A stretch of 64,000 nt of DNA, from positions 5,307,501 to 5,371,500 of the forward strand of contig NZ_CP015506.1 in NCBI RefSeq assembly GCF_000294775.2, given 5' to 3'. Position numbers and translations under genes: made by a program. This DNA comes from Cytobacillus oceanisediminis 2691. Lineage in GTDB: Bacteria > Bacillota > Bacilli > Bacillales > Cytobacillaceae. The notes under the pieces were generated by a model. That model was not told the origin of the DNA, did no database searches, and was given only the letters and a program-made list of their open reading frames with translations. Positions within the stretch are counted from its first letter, which is position 1. Each line of letters begins with the position of its first letter. Below, in pieces: positions 55,949 to 64,000 of this stretch.

Positions 55949-56626
55949 TTAATGTAAGTCATTTTTCAGCACATCAGCAAGCCGGTGCAGTTCATCTGAC
56001 CGCCGAATGAGGTATTGCCGCCCTTCCTTCTGCAGGTATCCTTTATCGCAAAACTGTACAAGAACATGCAATAGGTGGCGATAAGATACCCCTAAAAAAT
56101 CACAGACGGTTACATGTTTTTCCTTATAGACCTCCCCATCAGCGATTTGCAGAATGAAATCCGCCAGTCGGTTTTCTAGCGGAAAGGAAAGGCTCTGGGA
56201 GTACTTTTCAGCCATTTTCGTTGCTTTCATACTTAAAAACTTGGTGAGTTCACGAAGAAAGGTCGTATCTTCAAGGAGCCTGTTGCGGTATTTATGCAAA
56301 GGCATCGCAAAACAGATTGTCTTCGTGGAGGCTTGAATCCCCTTTGTATAGTACACTTCATGTAATAGCTCCATTTCGCCGATATAATCGTGGGCATTAA
56401 TAAAATTGATCAAAGAAACCTTGCCATTTTGATATGTTACATAGATTTTGGCTTTACCCTCGATAACATAATACAAATAATCTGGCCTCATGCCTTCGCG
56501 AATAATCCATTCATCCCGCTTATATTCGCGTACTTCCATAAACTCCTCAACCTGAAAAGAAAATAAATGCGAAATGGAGTACTGCTCCAGGTAATGCTGC
56601 CTTTTTTCCTGATTATAAATTTCCAT
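55949..56626 (-). CDS. Crp/Fnr-family regulator (YeiL-like)
   Basis: 225 residues. A cyclic-nucleotide-binding-type sensor (about 20-130; VIEGKAKIYVTYQNGKVSLI) is followed by a winged helix (VCDFLGVSYRHLLHVLVQF). No Fnr-type Cys cluster is seen at the N-terminus, so it is probably not an Fe-S sensor. It is divergent from an MFS gene across an 18-bp palindrome and lies next to the purine genes, so it may control nucleoside or purine uptake. Confidence 0.87.
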   Translation of the reverse strand: MEIYNQEKRQHYLEQYSISHLFSFQVEEFMEVREYKRDEWIIREGMRPDYLYYVIEGKAKIYVTYQNGKVSLINFINAHDYIGEMELLHEVYYTKGIQASTKTICFAMPLHKYRNRLLEDTTFLRELTKFLSMKATKMAEKYSQSLSFPLENRLADFILQIADGEVYKEKHVTVCDFLGVSYRHLLHVLVQFCDKGYLQKEGRQYLIRRSDELHRLADVLKNDLH

Positions 56627-56639
56627 TCTCCACCCCGAA

Positions 56640-56657
56640 ATATGAGATATCTCATAT
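56640..56657. promoter_or_regulatory. 18-bp palindromic operator
   Basis: ATATGAGATATCTCATAT is perfectly palindromic and lies 13 bp upstream of the Crp/Fnr start and 48 bp before the MFS start. It fits autoregulation and control of the MFS gene by the divergent regulator. Confidence 0.75.
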
Positions 56658-56705
56658 TATTGTACGAATCTTCCTGATATCATGCAAATATCGGAGGGAT
56701 ATTTA

Positions 56706-57884
56706 ATGAATACACAGAGCTGGATGGGCAGACAGTTTTTCAGTTTCTTTATGACCTGGGGTGTTTTTCTGCCCTATTGGACAGGGTGGCTGATCCATAT
56801 AAAAGGAATGACCGTTTCACAAGCGAGTTTGATCATGAGTCTAGGTTTGGCTGTACGGGGCCTTTCCACACTCTTTGCCTTTCCCTATTTATCAGGAAAA
56901 TTCAGCAGTAGAACCCTGCTTAACGGGATGGGAATCGGCACACTGATTGCCATTCTCTGCTATATCCCGGCCAATTCTTTTACAAGCCTGCTGGTGGTTA
57001 CGCTGTTTTTACACTTCTTTTACCCTGCTCTGATGCCAGCATTGGATAGTGCTGCAGGCATTCTTGTACAGAGTAAGCAATTAAGAGATTACGGAAAGAG
57101 CCGCTCATGGGGGTCAATTGGATTCGTTGTATCCGGCATGATCCTGACTTTCTTCACAGGGGCATTTGGGGATGATGCCATATTCTGGGCTCTGCTGCTC
57201 GGCATGATCGTATTTCTGTGCCTCGGTTTAATGAATACGCCGGACGTTTTATCGGAAAAACCCAAAAGCGTCCAGACAAAAGGCGCCATAAAGAAATTAT
57301 TCAGCATCCAGCACTTCGGCCTGGTGCTCGTCATAGTCATTTTACTGCAGGCAGCACATGCTTCTTATTACAACTATGGCTATATTTATTTGCAGGAAAT
57401 TCAGGCTCCCCAATATTTAATCGGCCTGATCATTAACATTGCCGTGATTGCAGAAATCCTATTCTTTTTCATTGCCGACCGGACTTTCCGCAAATTTTCA
57501 ATCGGCTCTTTACTGGCATTGGCAGCATTGGGCTCAACCGCACGCTGGATACTCGTATTTGCTTTTCCGCATGTGATTATGTTTACGGTTGCCCAAACAC
57601 TTCATGCCTTTTCATTTGCCATGGCACACTATGCCTTTATGAAATACTTAATCAAATACGTTCCCCATGAACAGGTGCCGATTACACAAGGAATATACTC
57701 TGCACTCGCTCTTAGCTGGAGCACAGCCATCTTCACGATTTTTGGCGGGTATTTATATGAAATGGAACCAAGATACGCGTTTATCGGCATGGTGGTTTGC
57801 ACGATACCAGCATTGATCCTGGCGGTTATTTATAGGAAACTTGTTCATGCGAAGGAAATTACTGAAGGGAGTTTGGCAGGTTAG
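56706..57884 (+). CDS. MFS transporter, HcaT/nucleoside-symporter-like
   Basis: 392 residues, 12 helices of the MFS_1_like group (FFSFFMTWGVFLPYWTGWLI; DYGKSRSWGSIGFVVSGMIL), which includes the phenylpropionate transporter HcaT and nucleoside symporters. ATG at 56706 follows CGGAGGG. It is divergent from the Crp/Fnr gene; the substrate may be a nucleoside or an aromatic acid. Confidence 0.87.
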   Translation: MNTQSWMGRQFFSFFMTWGVFLPYWTGWLIHIKGMTVSQASLIMSLGLAVRGLSTLFAFPYLSGKFSSRTLLNGMGIGTLIAILCYIPANSFTSLLVVTLFLHFFYPALMPALDSAAGILVQSKQLRDYGKSRSWGSIGFVVSGMILTFFTGAFGDDAIFWALLLGMIVFLCLGLMNTPDVLSEKPKSVQTKGAIKKLFSIQHFGLVLVIVILLQAAHASYYNYGYIYLQEIQAPQYLIGLIINIAVIAEILFFFIADRTFRKFSIGSLLALAALGSTARWILVFAFPHVIMFTVAQTLHAFSFAMAHYAFMKYLIKYVPHEQVPITQGIYSALALSWSTAIFTIFGGYLYEMEPRYAFIGMVVCTIPALILAVIYRKLVHAKEITEGSLAG

Positions 57885-57886
57885 CG

Positions 57887-57916
57887 GAGCATGCCCTTTT
57901 CGGGAATGCTCTTTTT
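57887..57916 (+). terminator. Terminator of the MFS gene
   Basis: GAGCATGCCC and GGGAATGCTC pair with one mismatch around TTTTC; five T follow. Confidence 0.85.
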
Positions 57917-57931
57917 CTGTGTTATCCAAGT

Positions 57932-57961
57932 AAAAAAACAGCAAGCTCAAAAGAAGCTTGC
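57932..57961 (-). terminator. Terminator of the RodA-like operon
   Basis: GCAAGCT pairs with AGCTTGC; leftward it is followed by TGTTTTTTTA. It lies 4 bp after the rodA-like stop. Confidence 0.85.
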
Positions 57962-57964
57962 CGT

Positions 57965-59134
57965 CTATTTTGCTTCGAACATATATTTCCGGTACGGCTT
58001 TCGTATCGATAATAGGATACCCATGAATATCATATTGGACAGCAATGAGCTTCCCCCATATGACAATAAGGGCAGTGAAATCCCTTTGACTGGCATGACC
58101 CCGATTGTCATCCCGATGTTTTGGAAGATTTGCAGGGTATACATCGCTATCGCCCCCGAGCAAATATACAAACCAAAGGGCGATTCCGCATGATCGCCGA
58201 TTACAGCCATCCGGTACAATAGGACGAAGAATAAACTGAGAACAACAGCAGCAGCTATAAACCCGCCTTCTTCCGCAATGGTGGCAAAGATGAAATCTGT
58301 ATGCTTTTCAGGAATATAGACTGTTCCGCCGCCAAATCCATTTCCCTTTAATTCGCCGCTTCCCACCGCCAGTATGGCTTTATTCGTCTGATATGCATGA
58401 TCTGCATATTCACTTGGCGAAAGCCATCCCAGGATTCTCTCCTGCTGGTGGGGCTTTAATAACGGAATCAGCTGATCATAGAAGACGGATGGATACTGAA
58501 AGTAGACATACATGAGGATGGCTGTGCCTGCCGCCGGAAAAAAGCACGCGGCTGCTAGAATCTTCTTTTGAATGCCGGACAGAAAGAGGACGGTGGCGCT
58601 GCCGGCCAAGTAAAGAACAACCATGCCGGTATCAGGCTGCTGATAGACAAAGATGGATGGAATGATTGTCGCCAGAAGGATTTTGCCAATCAGCAGGAGG
58701 TCAGTCCAAACCGTCCTCACCTGGTAAAGCAAATTGTGTTTGTAAGCTAATCTGGATGTTAACAGAAGCAAAGCGATTTTAAAAAACTCAGATGGCTGTA
58801 TAGAGCCAAGCAGGGGGAGGCTATACCATCTTTTCGCCCCTAAAATAGACGGCGCCACTGCAGGAGGCATAAGCGGCAAAAGAACGATGGACGCAAAACA
58901 AACAAGATAGAGGGGCCATGCAATTCTCTCCAGCTGGTCTGCATCCAGATAAGCAACAGCCATCAGCAGGACGAACCCAATCATATAGCTGACTCCCTGC
59001 TTAAGCGCAAAGTTCTGGTCTCCGTACTGACCGGTCCCCTGGCTGCTGTAAATAAAAAGGATACTCATGATGCTAAATGTACAAATAATGAACAAGACCG
59101 ATTTATCCAGCCGTTTCAAATATGTATTTCCCAT
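57965..59134 (-). CDS. SEDS protein, RodA/FtsW/SpoVE family
   Basis: 389 residues with ten helices. QQPDTGMVVLYLAGSATVLF, the long extracellular loop (ERILGWLSPSEYADHAYQTN, GSGELKGNGFGGG) with HTDFIFATIAEEGG, and the end GISLPLLSYGGSSLLSNM are diagnostic. SEDS proteins polymerise peptidoglycan strands together with a class B PBP; none is encoded here. It follows the LCP gene by 13 bp, an accessory cell-wall unit distinct from the main rod or division loci. Confidence 0.93.
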   Translation of the reverse strand: MGNTYLKRLDKSVLFIICTFSIMSILFIYSSQGTGQYGDQNFALKQGVSYMIGFVLLMAVAYLDADQLERIAWPLYLVCFASIVLLPLMPPAVAPSILGAKRWYSLPLLGSIQPSEFFKIALLLLTSRLAYKHNLLYQVRTVWTDLLLIGKILLATIIPSIFVYQQPDTGMVVLYLAGSATVLFLSGIQKKILAAACFFPAAGTAILMYVYFQYPSVFYDQLIPLLKPHQQERILGWLSPSEYADHAYQTNKAILAVGSGELKGNGFGGGTVYIPEKHTDFIFATIAEEGGFIAAAVVLSLFFVLLYRMAVIGDHAESPFGLYICSGAIAMYTLQIFQNIGMTIGVMPVKGISLPLLSYGGSSLLSNMIFMGILLSIRKPYRKYMFEAK

Positions 59135-59147
59135 GTTGAAGTTCTCC

Positions 59148-60113
59148 TCAATCTCTTTGCCCGCTGGATGCGTCTATCCCTGATTTCCTGGAGTCCCCCT
59201 CCAAAAAGGATCGGATTGCCTCTTTATTTGTCTCAAAATCAATATCCAGTGCCAGCCCTACCCCCTCATACCTTACATCTGTATAAGAATTCTGGATGGG
59301 AATGGTCAGTGTTTCCACCTTATCAGGCCTGTGCATAGCGACGTCCTTCATGATAGCGAGAAGTTCTGCGCCTTGAAGATTCGTCTGAATATAGGGCTGA
59401 GCAGTTCCTATCAGCTTCGGCAGCTTTACCACACCACTAACACTTAAAAACTCGTCCTTTAGTGCATTGATGACCTGCTGCTGGCGCCTTACCCGTCCGA
59501 AATCGGCCTCTGCATCCTTGCGAAAACGGGCATATCCCAATAATTCCTTCCCGTTCAGCCTTTGCAATCCGGGCTCAAGGGACACGCCGATATTAGCTGA
59601 CATCTTTTTTTCAACATCCATTTCAATGCCATCAGGGGCAAGAGCATCCACCATTTTCTCGAAGCCTGTAAAATCGATCAGGGCGTAATACTCAATATCC
59701 AAGTCAAAGTCATCTTTCAAGGTTTCCCGCAGCAATTCCGGTCCGCCCAGATAAAAGGCAGTGTTAATTTTGTAGTTCTTATATCCGGGAATTTCTGTGT
59801 AAATATCCCGCATGATCGAGATGACCTTGGCTGTCCCTTCCTTCGGATCGTATTGGGCGACCATGATGGAGTCAGTGCGGGATTTTCCCTCATCCGGCCG
59901 TGCATCGACTCCCAATAGAAGTACATTGATTTTATCGTCGAGGCTTTTCTCCCCATGGAACTCATATTCCTGCTGTTCAACCGGTTCTGCCATGCTTATT
60001 CCCGCCTGGTATTGATAGACAAAGTATCCGATCACAGCCGCACTCACTGCCAGCAATGCTGCAGTCAGTTTAAGCACTCTGCTTTTTCTTTTATAGCGAT
60101 TTTGTCTGCTCAT
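59148..60113 (-). CDS. LytR-CpsA-Psr family protein
   Basis: 321 residues. One N-terminal helix (about 14-35) anchors it; the LCP domain follows: INVLLLGVDARPDEGKSRTD, VISIMRDIYTEIPGY, KINTAFYLGGPELL and LLGYARFRKDAEADFGRVRR hold the Arg and Asp residues that bind the lipid pyrophosphate. Such enzymes attach teichoic acids or other glycopolymers to peptidoglycan. ATG at 60113 follows GGGAG. It pairs with the SEDS gene and the XRE-YkvA gene in one operon. Confidence 0.93.
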   Translation of the reverse strand: MSRQNRYKRKSRVLKLTAALLAVSAAVIGYFVYQYQAGISMAEPVEQQEYEFHGEKSLDDKINVLLLGVDARPDEGKSRTDSIMVAQYDPKEGTAKVISIMRDIYTEIPGYKNYKINTAFYLGGPELLRETLKDDFDLDIEYYALIDFTGFEKMVDALAPDGIEMDVEKKMSANIGVSLEPGLQRLNGKELLGYARFRKDAEADFGRVRRQQQVINALKDEFLSVSGVVKLPKLIGTAQPYIQTNLQGAELLAIMKDVAMHRPDKVETLTIPIQNSYTDVRYEGVGLALDIDFETNKEAIRSFLEGDSRKSGIDASSGQRD

Positions 60114-60144
60114 TTTTTCTCCCATCCTACTTATTTTCCGCAAT

Positions 60145-60774
60145 TTATTTTTTCAGCGACAGTCCATTCATCACCCAATTGATGACCAGTGCATCGTCTA
60201 TATAACCGACCGGAAAGACATAATCCGGGATACAGTCAACGGCCGTGATAAAATAGAGGAGTGCCCCGCCCATCATAGCAAGCTCCATCTTATTCCCGCT
60301 CTGCATAGAGAATTTCCCGTACATGTCCTTTAAATAATGAATAAAGGGACCGATGCTCCCCACTTTCTCCACCTTCTCCTCAAACTTGGACTGAATGGTT
60401 TTGGCCCCTTCCTTGGTTTGAGAGAACTGCTGGTATTTTTCAAGTTCCTGCTTCACAGCTTCCAGCCGAAACTCTTTATCTACTAAGCTTGTGGATTCAA
60501 GAACAGCCTGAATATAGCCAATCGACTCATTCAGTTCCGTCTGCTTTGGATCTATAGGGTACCCTGCGCTCTCATAAAACCGGGAGATTGATACTCCAAA
60601 ATAATCCGCAAACCGCTCCAAATGCTCGGGGGTCGCTTTTCGTTTTCCATTAATAATTTTTGATATGACCGCCGTATCGACTCCAGTCATCTGACTGAAT
60701 TTCCTCATGGATAAAGACCGCTCCTTCAGTAAGCTCTTAAGCAGCTGGCCTATTTCATTGCTTTTATCTGCCAT
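60145..60774 (-). CDS. XRE regulator fused to a YkvA (DUF1232) domain
   Basis: 209 residues. HTH at about 10-60 (LSMRKFSQMTGVDTAVISKI), a helical linker, then a C-terminal DUF1232 domain (LLYFITAVDCIPDYVFPVGY, IDDALVINWVM) that is probably membrane-associated. ATG at 60774 is spaced 8 nt from AAAGGA. First gene of the XRE-LCP-SEDS operon and probably its autoregulator through the palindrome upstream. Confidence 0.88.
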   Translation of the reverse strand: MADKSNEIGQLLKSLLKERSLSMRKFSQMTGVDTAVISKIINGKRKATPEHLERFADYFGVSISRFYESAGYPIDPKQTELNESIGYIQAVLESTSLVDKEFRLEAVKQELEKYQQFSQTKEGAKTIQSKFEEKVEKVGSIGPFIHYLKDMYGKFSMQSGNKMELAMMGGALLYFITAVDCIPDYVFPVGYIDDALVINWVMNGLSLKK

Positions 60775-60820
60775 ACTCATTTTCCTTTCCAACATGTTCA
60801 GCTTCTATCAATATACAAAT

Positions 60821-60843
60821 AGTGTTGACATTTTGTCAACACT
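60821..60843. promoter_or_regulatory. Palindromic operator and promoter of the XRE-LCP-SEDS operon
   Basis: AGTGTTGACA-TTT-TGTCAACACT is a perfect 10-bp inverted repeat. On the minus strand its TTGACA can act as -35, with TATATT 18 bp on as -10. The operator therefore covers the promoter, as expected for an XRE autorepressor. Confidence 0.75.
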
Positions 60844-60882
60844 ACTTTCTTTAACCTATTAAAGGCCGACTTTTCTATTTGC

Positions 60883-61035
60883 TTAATAAATATCAGCTAT
60901 CTTTGATTGAATAGATTCTGGCAATAGCTGAAAGAATAGTCCTTGATACTTAATATCGAGCAGTCCAGCAATTAACAAACCAACCGAAATGATCAATACC
61001 ATCCATTTTTTCTTTTTTTTAAACATCTCTGTCAA
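60883..61035 (-). CDS. Small single-pass membrane protein, 50 residues
   Basis: A TTG start at 61035 has GGAGGTGA 6 nt upstream. The protein is MTEMFKKKKKWMVLIISVGL then LIAGLLDIKY and a 20-residue amphipathic tail: basic N-terminus, one helix, short outer tail. No family recognised. It is upstream of the XRE-LCP-SEDS operon in the same direction. Confidence 0.65.
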   Translation of the reverse strand: MTEMFKKKKKWMVLIISVGLLIAGLLDIKYQGLFFQLLPESIQSKIADIY

Positions 61036-61076
61036 TTGATTCACCTCCATGAAAATAACGGCAAGCCACGAATTAA

Positions 61077-61104
61077 TAAAAGCCCCTCAGAAGGAGCTCT
61101 TTTG
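61077..61104 (-). terminator. Terminator of the acetyltransferase gene
   Basis: Leftward it reads AGAGCTCC, TTCT, GAGGGGCTTTT: a short imperfect GC stem with T4, directly after the stop codon. Confidence 0.55.
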
Positions 61105-61105
61105 A

Positions 61106-61540
61106 TTAATACGTTAACTTATAAACGATTTCCCCATCAATTATCCGGCCATCGGCTTCAAAGCCCAATTTTTCATACAACCCCTTCGCCAGATTGTTTT
61201 CTGGCTCAAAGCTTAAATATATCACCTTATGCTCTTGATCCTGTTTAATCCGCTCGATCAGCTTCTCCATGGCCTCTTTTCCATACCCTTTTGACTGGTG
61301 CTTCGCGTCAATCATCAGGCGGTATATCCAATATTCCTTATCGTCAGAATCCATGCAATACATCGTAAAGCCCACTAACACATCATCCTGATAGATCGCT
61401 AAACAAATACACTCCGGAAATGCCTTTGCCTGTGCAAGCGAAAACACATTCGGCGCTACAAACGATTTCTGCTCTTCTGCTACACGCAAATCAATTACAT
61501 CCAAAAAATTATGCCGGTCTATTTCTTTGAATTCGATCAT
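61106..61540 (-). CDS. GNAT acetyltransferase, polyamine-type (BltD/SpeG-like)
   Basis: 144 residues. Motif A, RLMIDAKHQSKGYGKEAMEK, binds acetyl-CoA; YLSFEPENNLAKGLYEKLGF is motif B. The start EIDRHNFLDVIDLRVAEEQK and FVAPNVFSLAQAKAF resemble spermine/spermidine acetyltransferases. ATG at 61540 follows GGGGGATCAC. The upstream extension to 61672 has no ribosome binding site. The 384-bp gap to the permease gene holds two hairpins and no other gene. Confidence 0.85.
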   Translation of the reverse strand: MIEFKEIDRHNFLDVIDLRVAEEQKSFVAPNVFSLAQAKAFPECICLAIYQDDVLVGFTMYCMDSDDKEYWIYRLMIDAKHQSKGYGKEAMEKLIERIKQDQEHKVIYLSFEPENNLAKGLYEKLGFEADGRIIDGEIVYKLTY

Positions 61541-61768
61541 GTGATCCCCCTGAAATAAATTTTCTCCGTTACCTGTGTGCCTCCCCGGATGTTTGTGGGG
61601 GAGAAACCTGAAATTTGGCTTTCTGAATTCAGAATTCCACAGATCCAAATGAAAATCCTTCAATGTGAACACCTTTAGGATATTGCGGGATAAGAGTTCT
61701 TATTTTAGAGGGAGGCACTGCCTTCCATTAGACACATAGATTATCCGCGAGCGCCAATAGGAGCAGAT

Positions 61769-61811
61769 AAAAAAGACCACCTTAAGAGACATTTAGTCTA
61801 TCAAGGTGGTA
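61769..61811 (-). terminator. Terminator downstream of the amino acid permease gene
   Basis: ACCACCTT and AAGGTGGT arms with AGAC/GTCT inside; leftward followed by CTTTTTT. A smaller hairpin AGCATAT/ATATGCT lies at 61887-61907, closer to the stop codon. Confidence 0.85.
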
Positions 61812-61924
61812 ATAATTATAATGCTTTTATCAATTTATCTGCAGAATTGCAGGTTGAATCATCTTTGGTTTAATGTTCTTTCAATGAGCATATCAGCTCA
61901 ATATGCTGAAGGAATTCTTCTCTA

Positions 61925-63310
61925 TTAAGCTGCTTCTTTATCTTCTCCAGAATCTCGTGGTACACGCTTTCCTATTCCAAAAGCGAAATAACTTAAAGTT
62001 ACAATTCCCAGAAAAACAATACCTGCGATCAGCGAGATCCGGGTATCATCATTCAGCCACATTCCCACTAATACCATCAATAAAAATGCGATGGTTAAAT
62101 AATTGGTCACAGGAGCAAAAGGCATTTTGAATGGATGCTTGTCCATTTCAGCTCCTTTTGCTTTTCTAAACTTAATTTGGCTGATTAAGATGACAAACCA
62201 TGGAACCATACCTGGAAGAACACTTGCACTGTATACATAGACAAATAAATTTTCTGGTGCAATATAGCTTAAAACAACACCAACCGCTAAACCAATCAGT
62301 ACACCCATAGTACCGACAATCGGTACACCTTGAGAAGATATTTTCGTAAAGAATTTAGGTGCCTGCCCATTTACTCCTAACGTATAAAGCATACGACCTG
62401 CACTATAAATACCGCTGTTGCAGCCGGACATCGCCGCTGTAATAACAACAAAGTTAATAATTCCTGCAGCCGCAGTAATTCCTACTTTTGCAAAAGTAGC
62501 CACAAATGGGCTTCCGACCGATTGAAGCTGATCCCAAGGATATACAGTTACAATCACCAAAATAGCCCCTATATAGAAAATCAAAATCCGCCAAATGATA
62601 CTTTGAATTGCACTCGTAAGCGTTTTCCTGGGGTCTTTTGCTTCCCCTGCTGTAATTCCAATTAGTTCAACGCCTTGATACGCTCCAATTACAAGGGATA
62701 GGGCAAAGAAAAAGCCTGTCCATCCGCCTGTAAAGAATCCGCCATGCTCCCAAAGATTAGAAAAACCAATTGCCTCACCTCCATTGCCAATTCCGAAAAA
62801 AATAAGCCCAAAACCGGCAATGATCATTAAGATGATCGTTACAACTTTAATCAAGGAAAACCAAAATTCAAATTCACCAAATGATTTAACGGATATTAAA
62901 TTCGCGGCTCCCAGCATCACCATGGCAATGATACCCGGTATCCACGCAGGCAAGTCAGGAAACCAGTATTGCATGTAGGCACCGACGGCAATAATTTCAG
63001 CCATCCCGACTATTACCCATTGAAACCAGTTGCTCCAGGCAGTCAAATACCCAGCCAATGGATGAATATACTTATAGCCAAATGTGGCAAAGGACCCCGT
63101 GTTAGGCTCTAAATACAACATTTCCCCCATGGCACGCATGATGAAGTAGATAAAAATCCCTGCAGTTATATAAGCAAGAAGCACAGACGGTCCTGTCCAT
63201 TGAATGGTGCTTGCTGATCCCATAAATAAGCCGACACCAATCGTACCACCCAGAGCAATCATCTGAATGTGACGTGATTCTAAGCCTCTCTTCAATTCTT
63301 TGTTTGCCAC
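61925..63310 (-). CDS. Amino acid permease (APC superfamily, AAT family)
   Basis: 461 residues with 12 helices. [20 protein letters not shown] is the family N-terminal signature; [19 protein letters not shown] lies after helix 6. The type imports neutral or aromatic amino acids, proline, GABA or lysine with protons. It starts at GTG 63310, 7 nt after GGAGG. A single-gene unit. Confidence 0.93.
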   Translation of the reverse strand: MANKELKRGLESRHIQMIALGGTIGVGLFMGSASTIQWTGPSVLLAYITAGIFIYFIMRAMGEMLYLEPNTGSFATFGYKYIHPLAGYLTAWSNWFQWVIVGMAEIIAVGAYMQYWFPDLPAWIPGIIAMVMLGAANLISVKSFGEFEFWFSLIKVVTIILMIIAGFGLIFFGIGNGGEAIGFSNLWEHGGFFTGGWTGFFFALSLVIGAYQGVELIGITAGEAKDPRKTLTSAIQSIIWRILIFYIGAILVIVTVYPWDQLQSVGSPFVATFAKVGITAAAGIINFVVITAAMSGCNSGIYSAGRMLYTLGVNGQAPKFFTKISSQGVPIVGTMGVLIGLAVGVVLSYIAPENLFVYVYSASVLPGMVPWFVILISQIKFRKAKGAEMDKHPFKMPFAPVTNYLTIAFLLMVLVGMWLNDDTRISLIAGIVFLGIVTLSYFAFGIGKRVPRDSGEDKEAA

Positions 63311-63781
63311 TCCATATCCTCCTTTGTTGAAAATATTGAAATATCAAGAAATATTGGTTAAAAAGATTCTTAATCTTGTACTAAAATACTCATTTATAAT
63401 AATAAATACCACTAATAATTACAATGGAATATTTTAATAAATGGCTGTATATCAATGTTAACAACAGGAAAGAGTCACAAATAAATACTATAGTAAAATA
63501 CAAAAATACTTCTGACCTAATCAAAGGAGAGAAGTAATTGCTCCTTTCTATTTATACTTAAAACACCTTGCTTAATAACGCTGCATTTAGGATGAAATAG
63601 TGTAAGAAGCCACTTAAACTTATCAAAGACTATTTAACAATTAAATCAGGAGAATCTCACACCGTTTATCGGAAGGATAATGATAAACGATTAGCAAATT
63701 AATAATATGGCGGCTGAACAGCTAATGGGCAAGAGGGATTAGTGATATGGTTTTAATCAAATTTAACTTGGAGGGATCGAC
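63311..63781. other. AT-rich gap
   Basis: 471 bp with no convincing gene. AAAGGAG (63523-63529) and CTCCTTT (63541-63547) form a short hairpin. The end carries the GGAGG ribosome binding site of the SRPBCC gene. Confidence 0.35.
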
Positions 63782-64000
63782 ATGAACCAAAACAACTCAA
63801 CAAACAAAATGACAACACAAATAGGGGACCGTGAAATTACAGTGACCCGCGTATTTGATGTGCCTGTTGATCTTGTGTTTGATTCTTGGACGAAAGAAGA
63901 GCATCTGTCAAAGTGGTGGGGACCTCAAGGTTTTACGTTGACTTCTCAAACATTCGATATGAAACCGGGCGGTACATGGCAGTTTATCATGCACGGTCCT
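63782..64000 (+). CDS. SRPBCC/AHSA1-domain protein, N-terminal fragment
   Basis: 73 codons before the right edge. REITVTRVFDVPVDLVFDSW, EEHLSKWWGPQGFT and DMKPGGTWQFIMHGP are the start of an AHSA1-type START fold that binds hydrophobic ligands. GGAGGGATCGAC precedes the ATG. The C-terminus is outside the window. Confidence 0.9.
   Translation, partial: MNQNNSTNKMTTQIGDREITVTRVFDVPVDLVFDSWTKEEHLSKWWGPQGFTLTSQTFDMKPGGTWQFIMHGP

Noticed and set aside
54951..56010. Long open frames of 300 or more residues across the 55-56 kb repeat array
   Set aside because: They exist in several frames at once because the 52-bp unit lacks stops; the protein is a pure SDSLSRFS/CPKLHQV-type repeat without a start site or ribosome binding site.

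Overview
The window reads as chromosomal DNA of a spore-forming, low-to-mid-GC Bacillaceae (Bacillus/Cytobacillus/Mesobacillus-like). It has a gntR-gntK-gntP-gntZ operon in the Bacillus subtilis order, strong AGGAGG ribosome binding sites with many TTG/GTG starts, a probable gamma-type small acid-soluble spore protein, Rex boxes, LacI/cre-type operators, a purine riboswitch and many intrinsic terminators. No rRNA, tRNA, CRISPR array or insertion sequence was seen. Both ends cut genes: an FAD oxidoreductase on the left and an SRPBCC protein on the right.

Layout. 1-5.5 kb: FAD oxidoreductase (partial), spore protein, ornithine-cyclodeaminase-family enzyme with an MHS transporter, MFS exporter, methyltransferase, and a thioredoxin-fold gene with an in-frame TGA at the first Cys of its CxxC motif. 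5.8-15 kb: a 1251-residue secreted subtilase, a chemotaxis receptor, small envelope proteins, DUF421 and DUF3231 proteins. 14.2-16.8 kb: an HTH protein, a sigma-70-like factor and a DUF1659-DUF2922-YvrJ cassette; two near-identical promoter-like blocks precede the two transcription units. 17-20 kb: AraC and XRE regulators and mqo. 20.3-25.3 kb: sucrose locus (fructokinase, sucrose-6-phosphate hydrolase, PTS EIIBC, LacI repressor with operators), followed by a GC-rich membrane protein of likely foreign origin and a NERD protein. 27.6-33.4 kb: a 52-bp repeat array and the gluconate operon. 33.4-36.6 kb: aspartase and a DUF418 protein. 36.6-43.5 kb: an uncharacterised sugar or cyclitol locus (dehydrogenase, ABC importer, LacI regulator, divergent isomerase). 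43.8-48 kb: AdaA-like regulator, PEP-mutase-family enzyme, and an LXG/HNH toxin with a SUKH immunity gene. 48-50.7 kb: lactate permease and dehydrogenase behind three Rex boxes. 50.9-57.9 kb: purine locus with a guanine-class riboswitch controlling a purine permease and a Rieske oxygenase, a divergent guanine deaminase, a second 52-bp array, and a Crp/Fnr regulator divergent from a transporter. 57.9-61 kb: RodA/FtsW-like protein, LCP protein, XRE-YkvA protein and a small membrane protein. The remainder holds an acetyltransferase and an amino acid permease.

Most interesting: (1) the probable selenoprotein at 5096-5425, where UGA replaces the CxxC Cys and a perfect 8-bp hairpin with a GGU loop follows at bacterial-SECIS distance; (2) the riboswitch-controlled Rieske oxygenase, which may replace xanthine dehydrogenase in purine breakdown; (3) two arrays 27 kb apart with the same 52-bp period and the same GTCCGAA-N11-TTCGGAC hairpin; (4) the small sigma-factor regulon with duplicated promoters; (5) an LXG toxin gene broken by one nonsense codon while its immunity gene is intact. 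All functions come from reading sequence; no database search was run.
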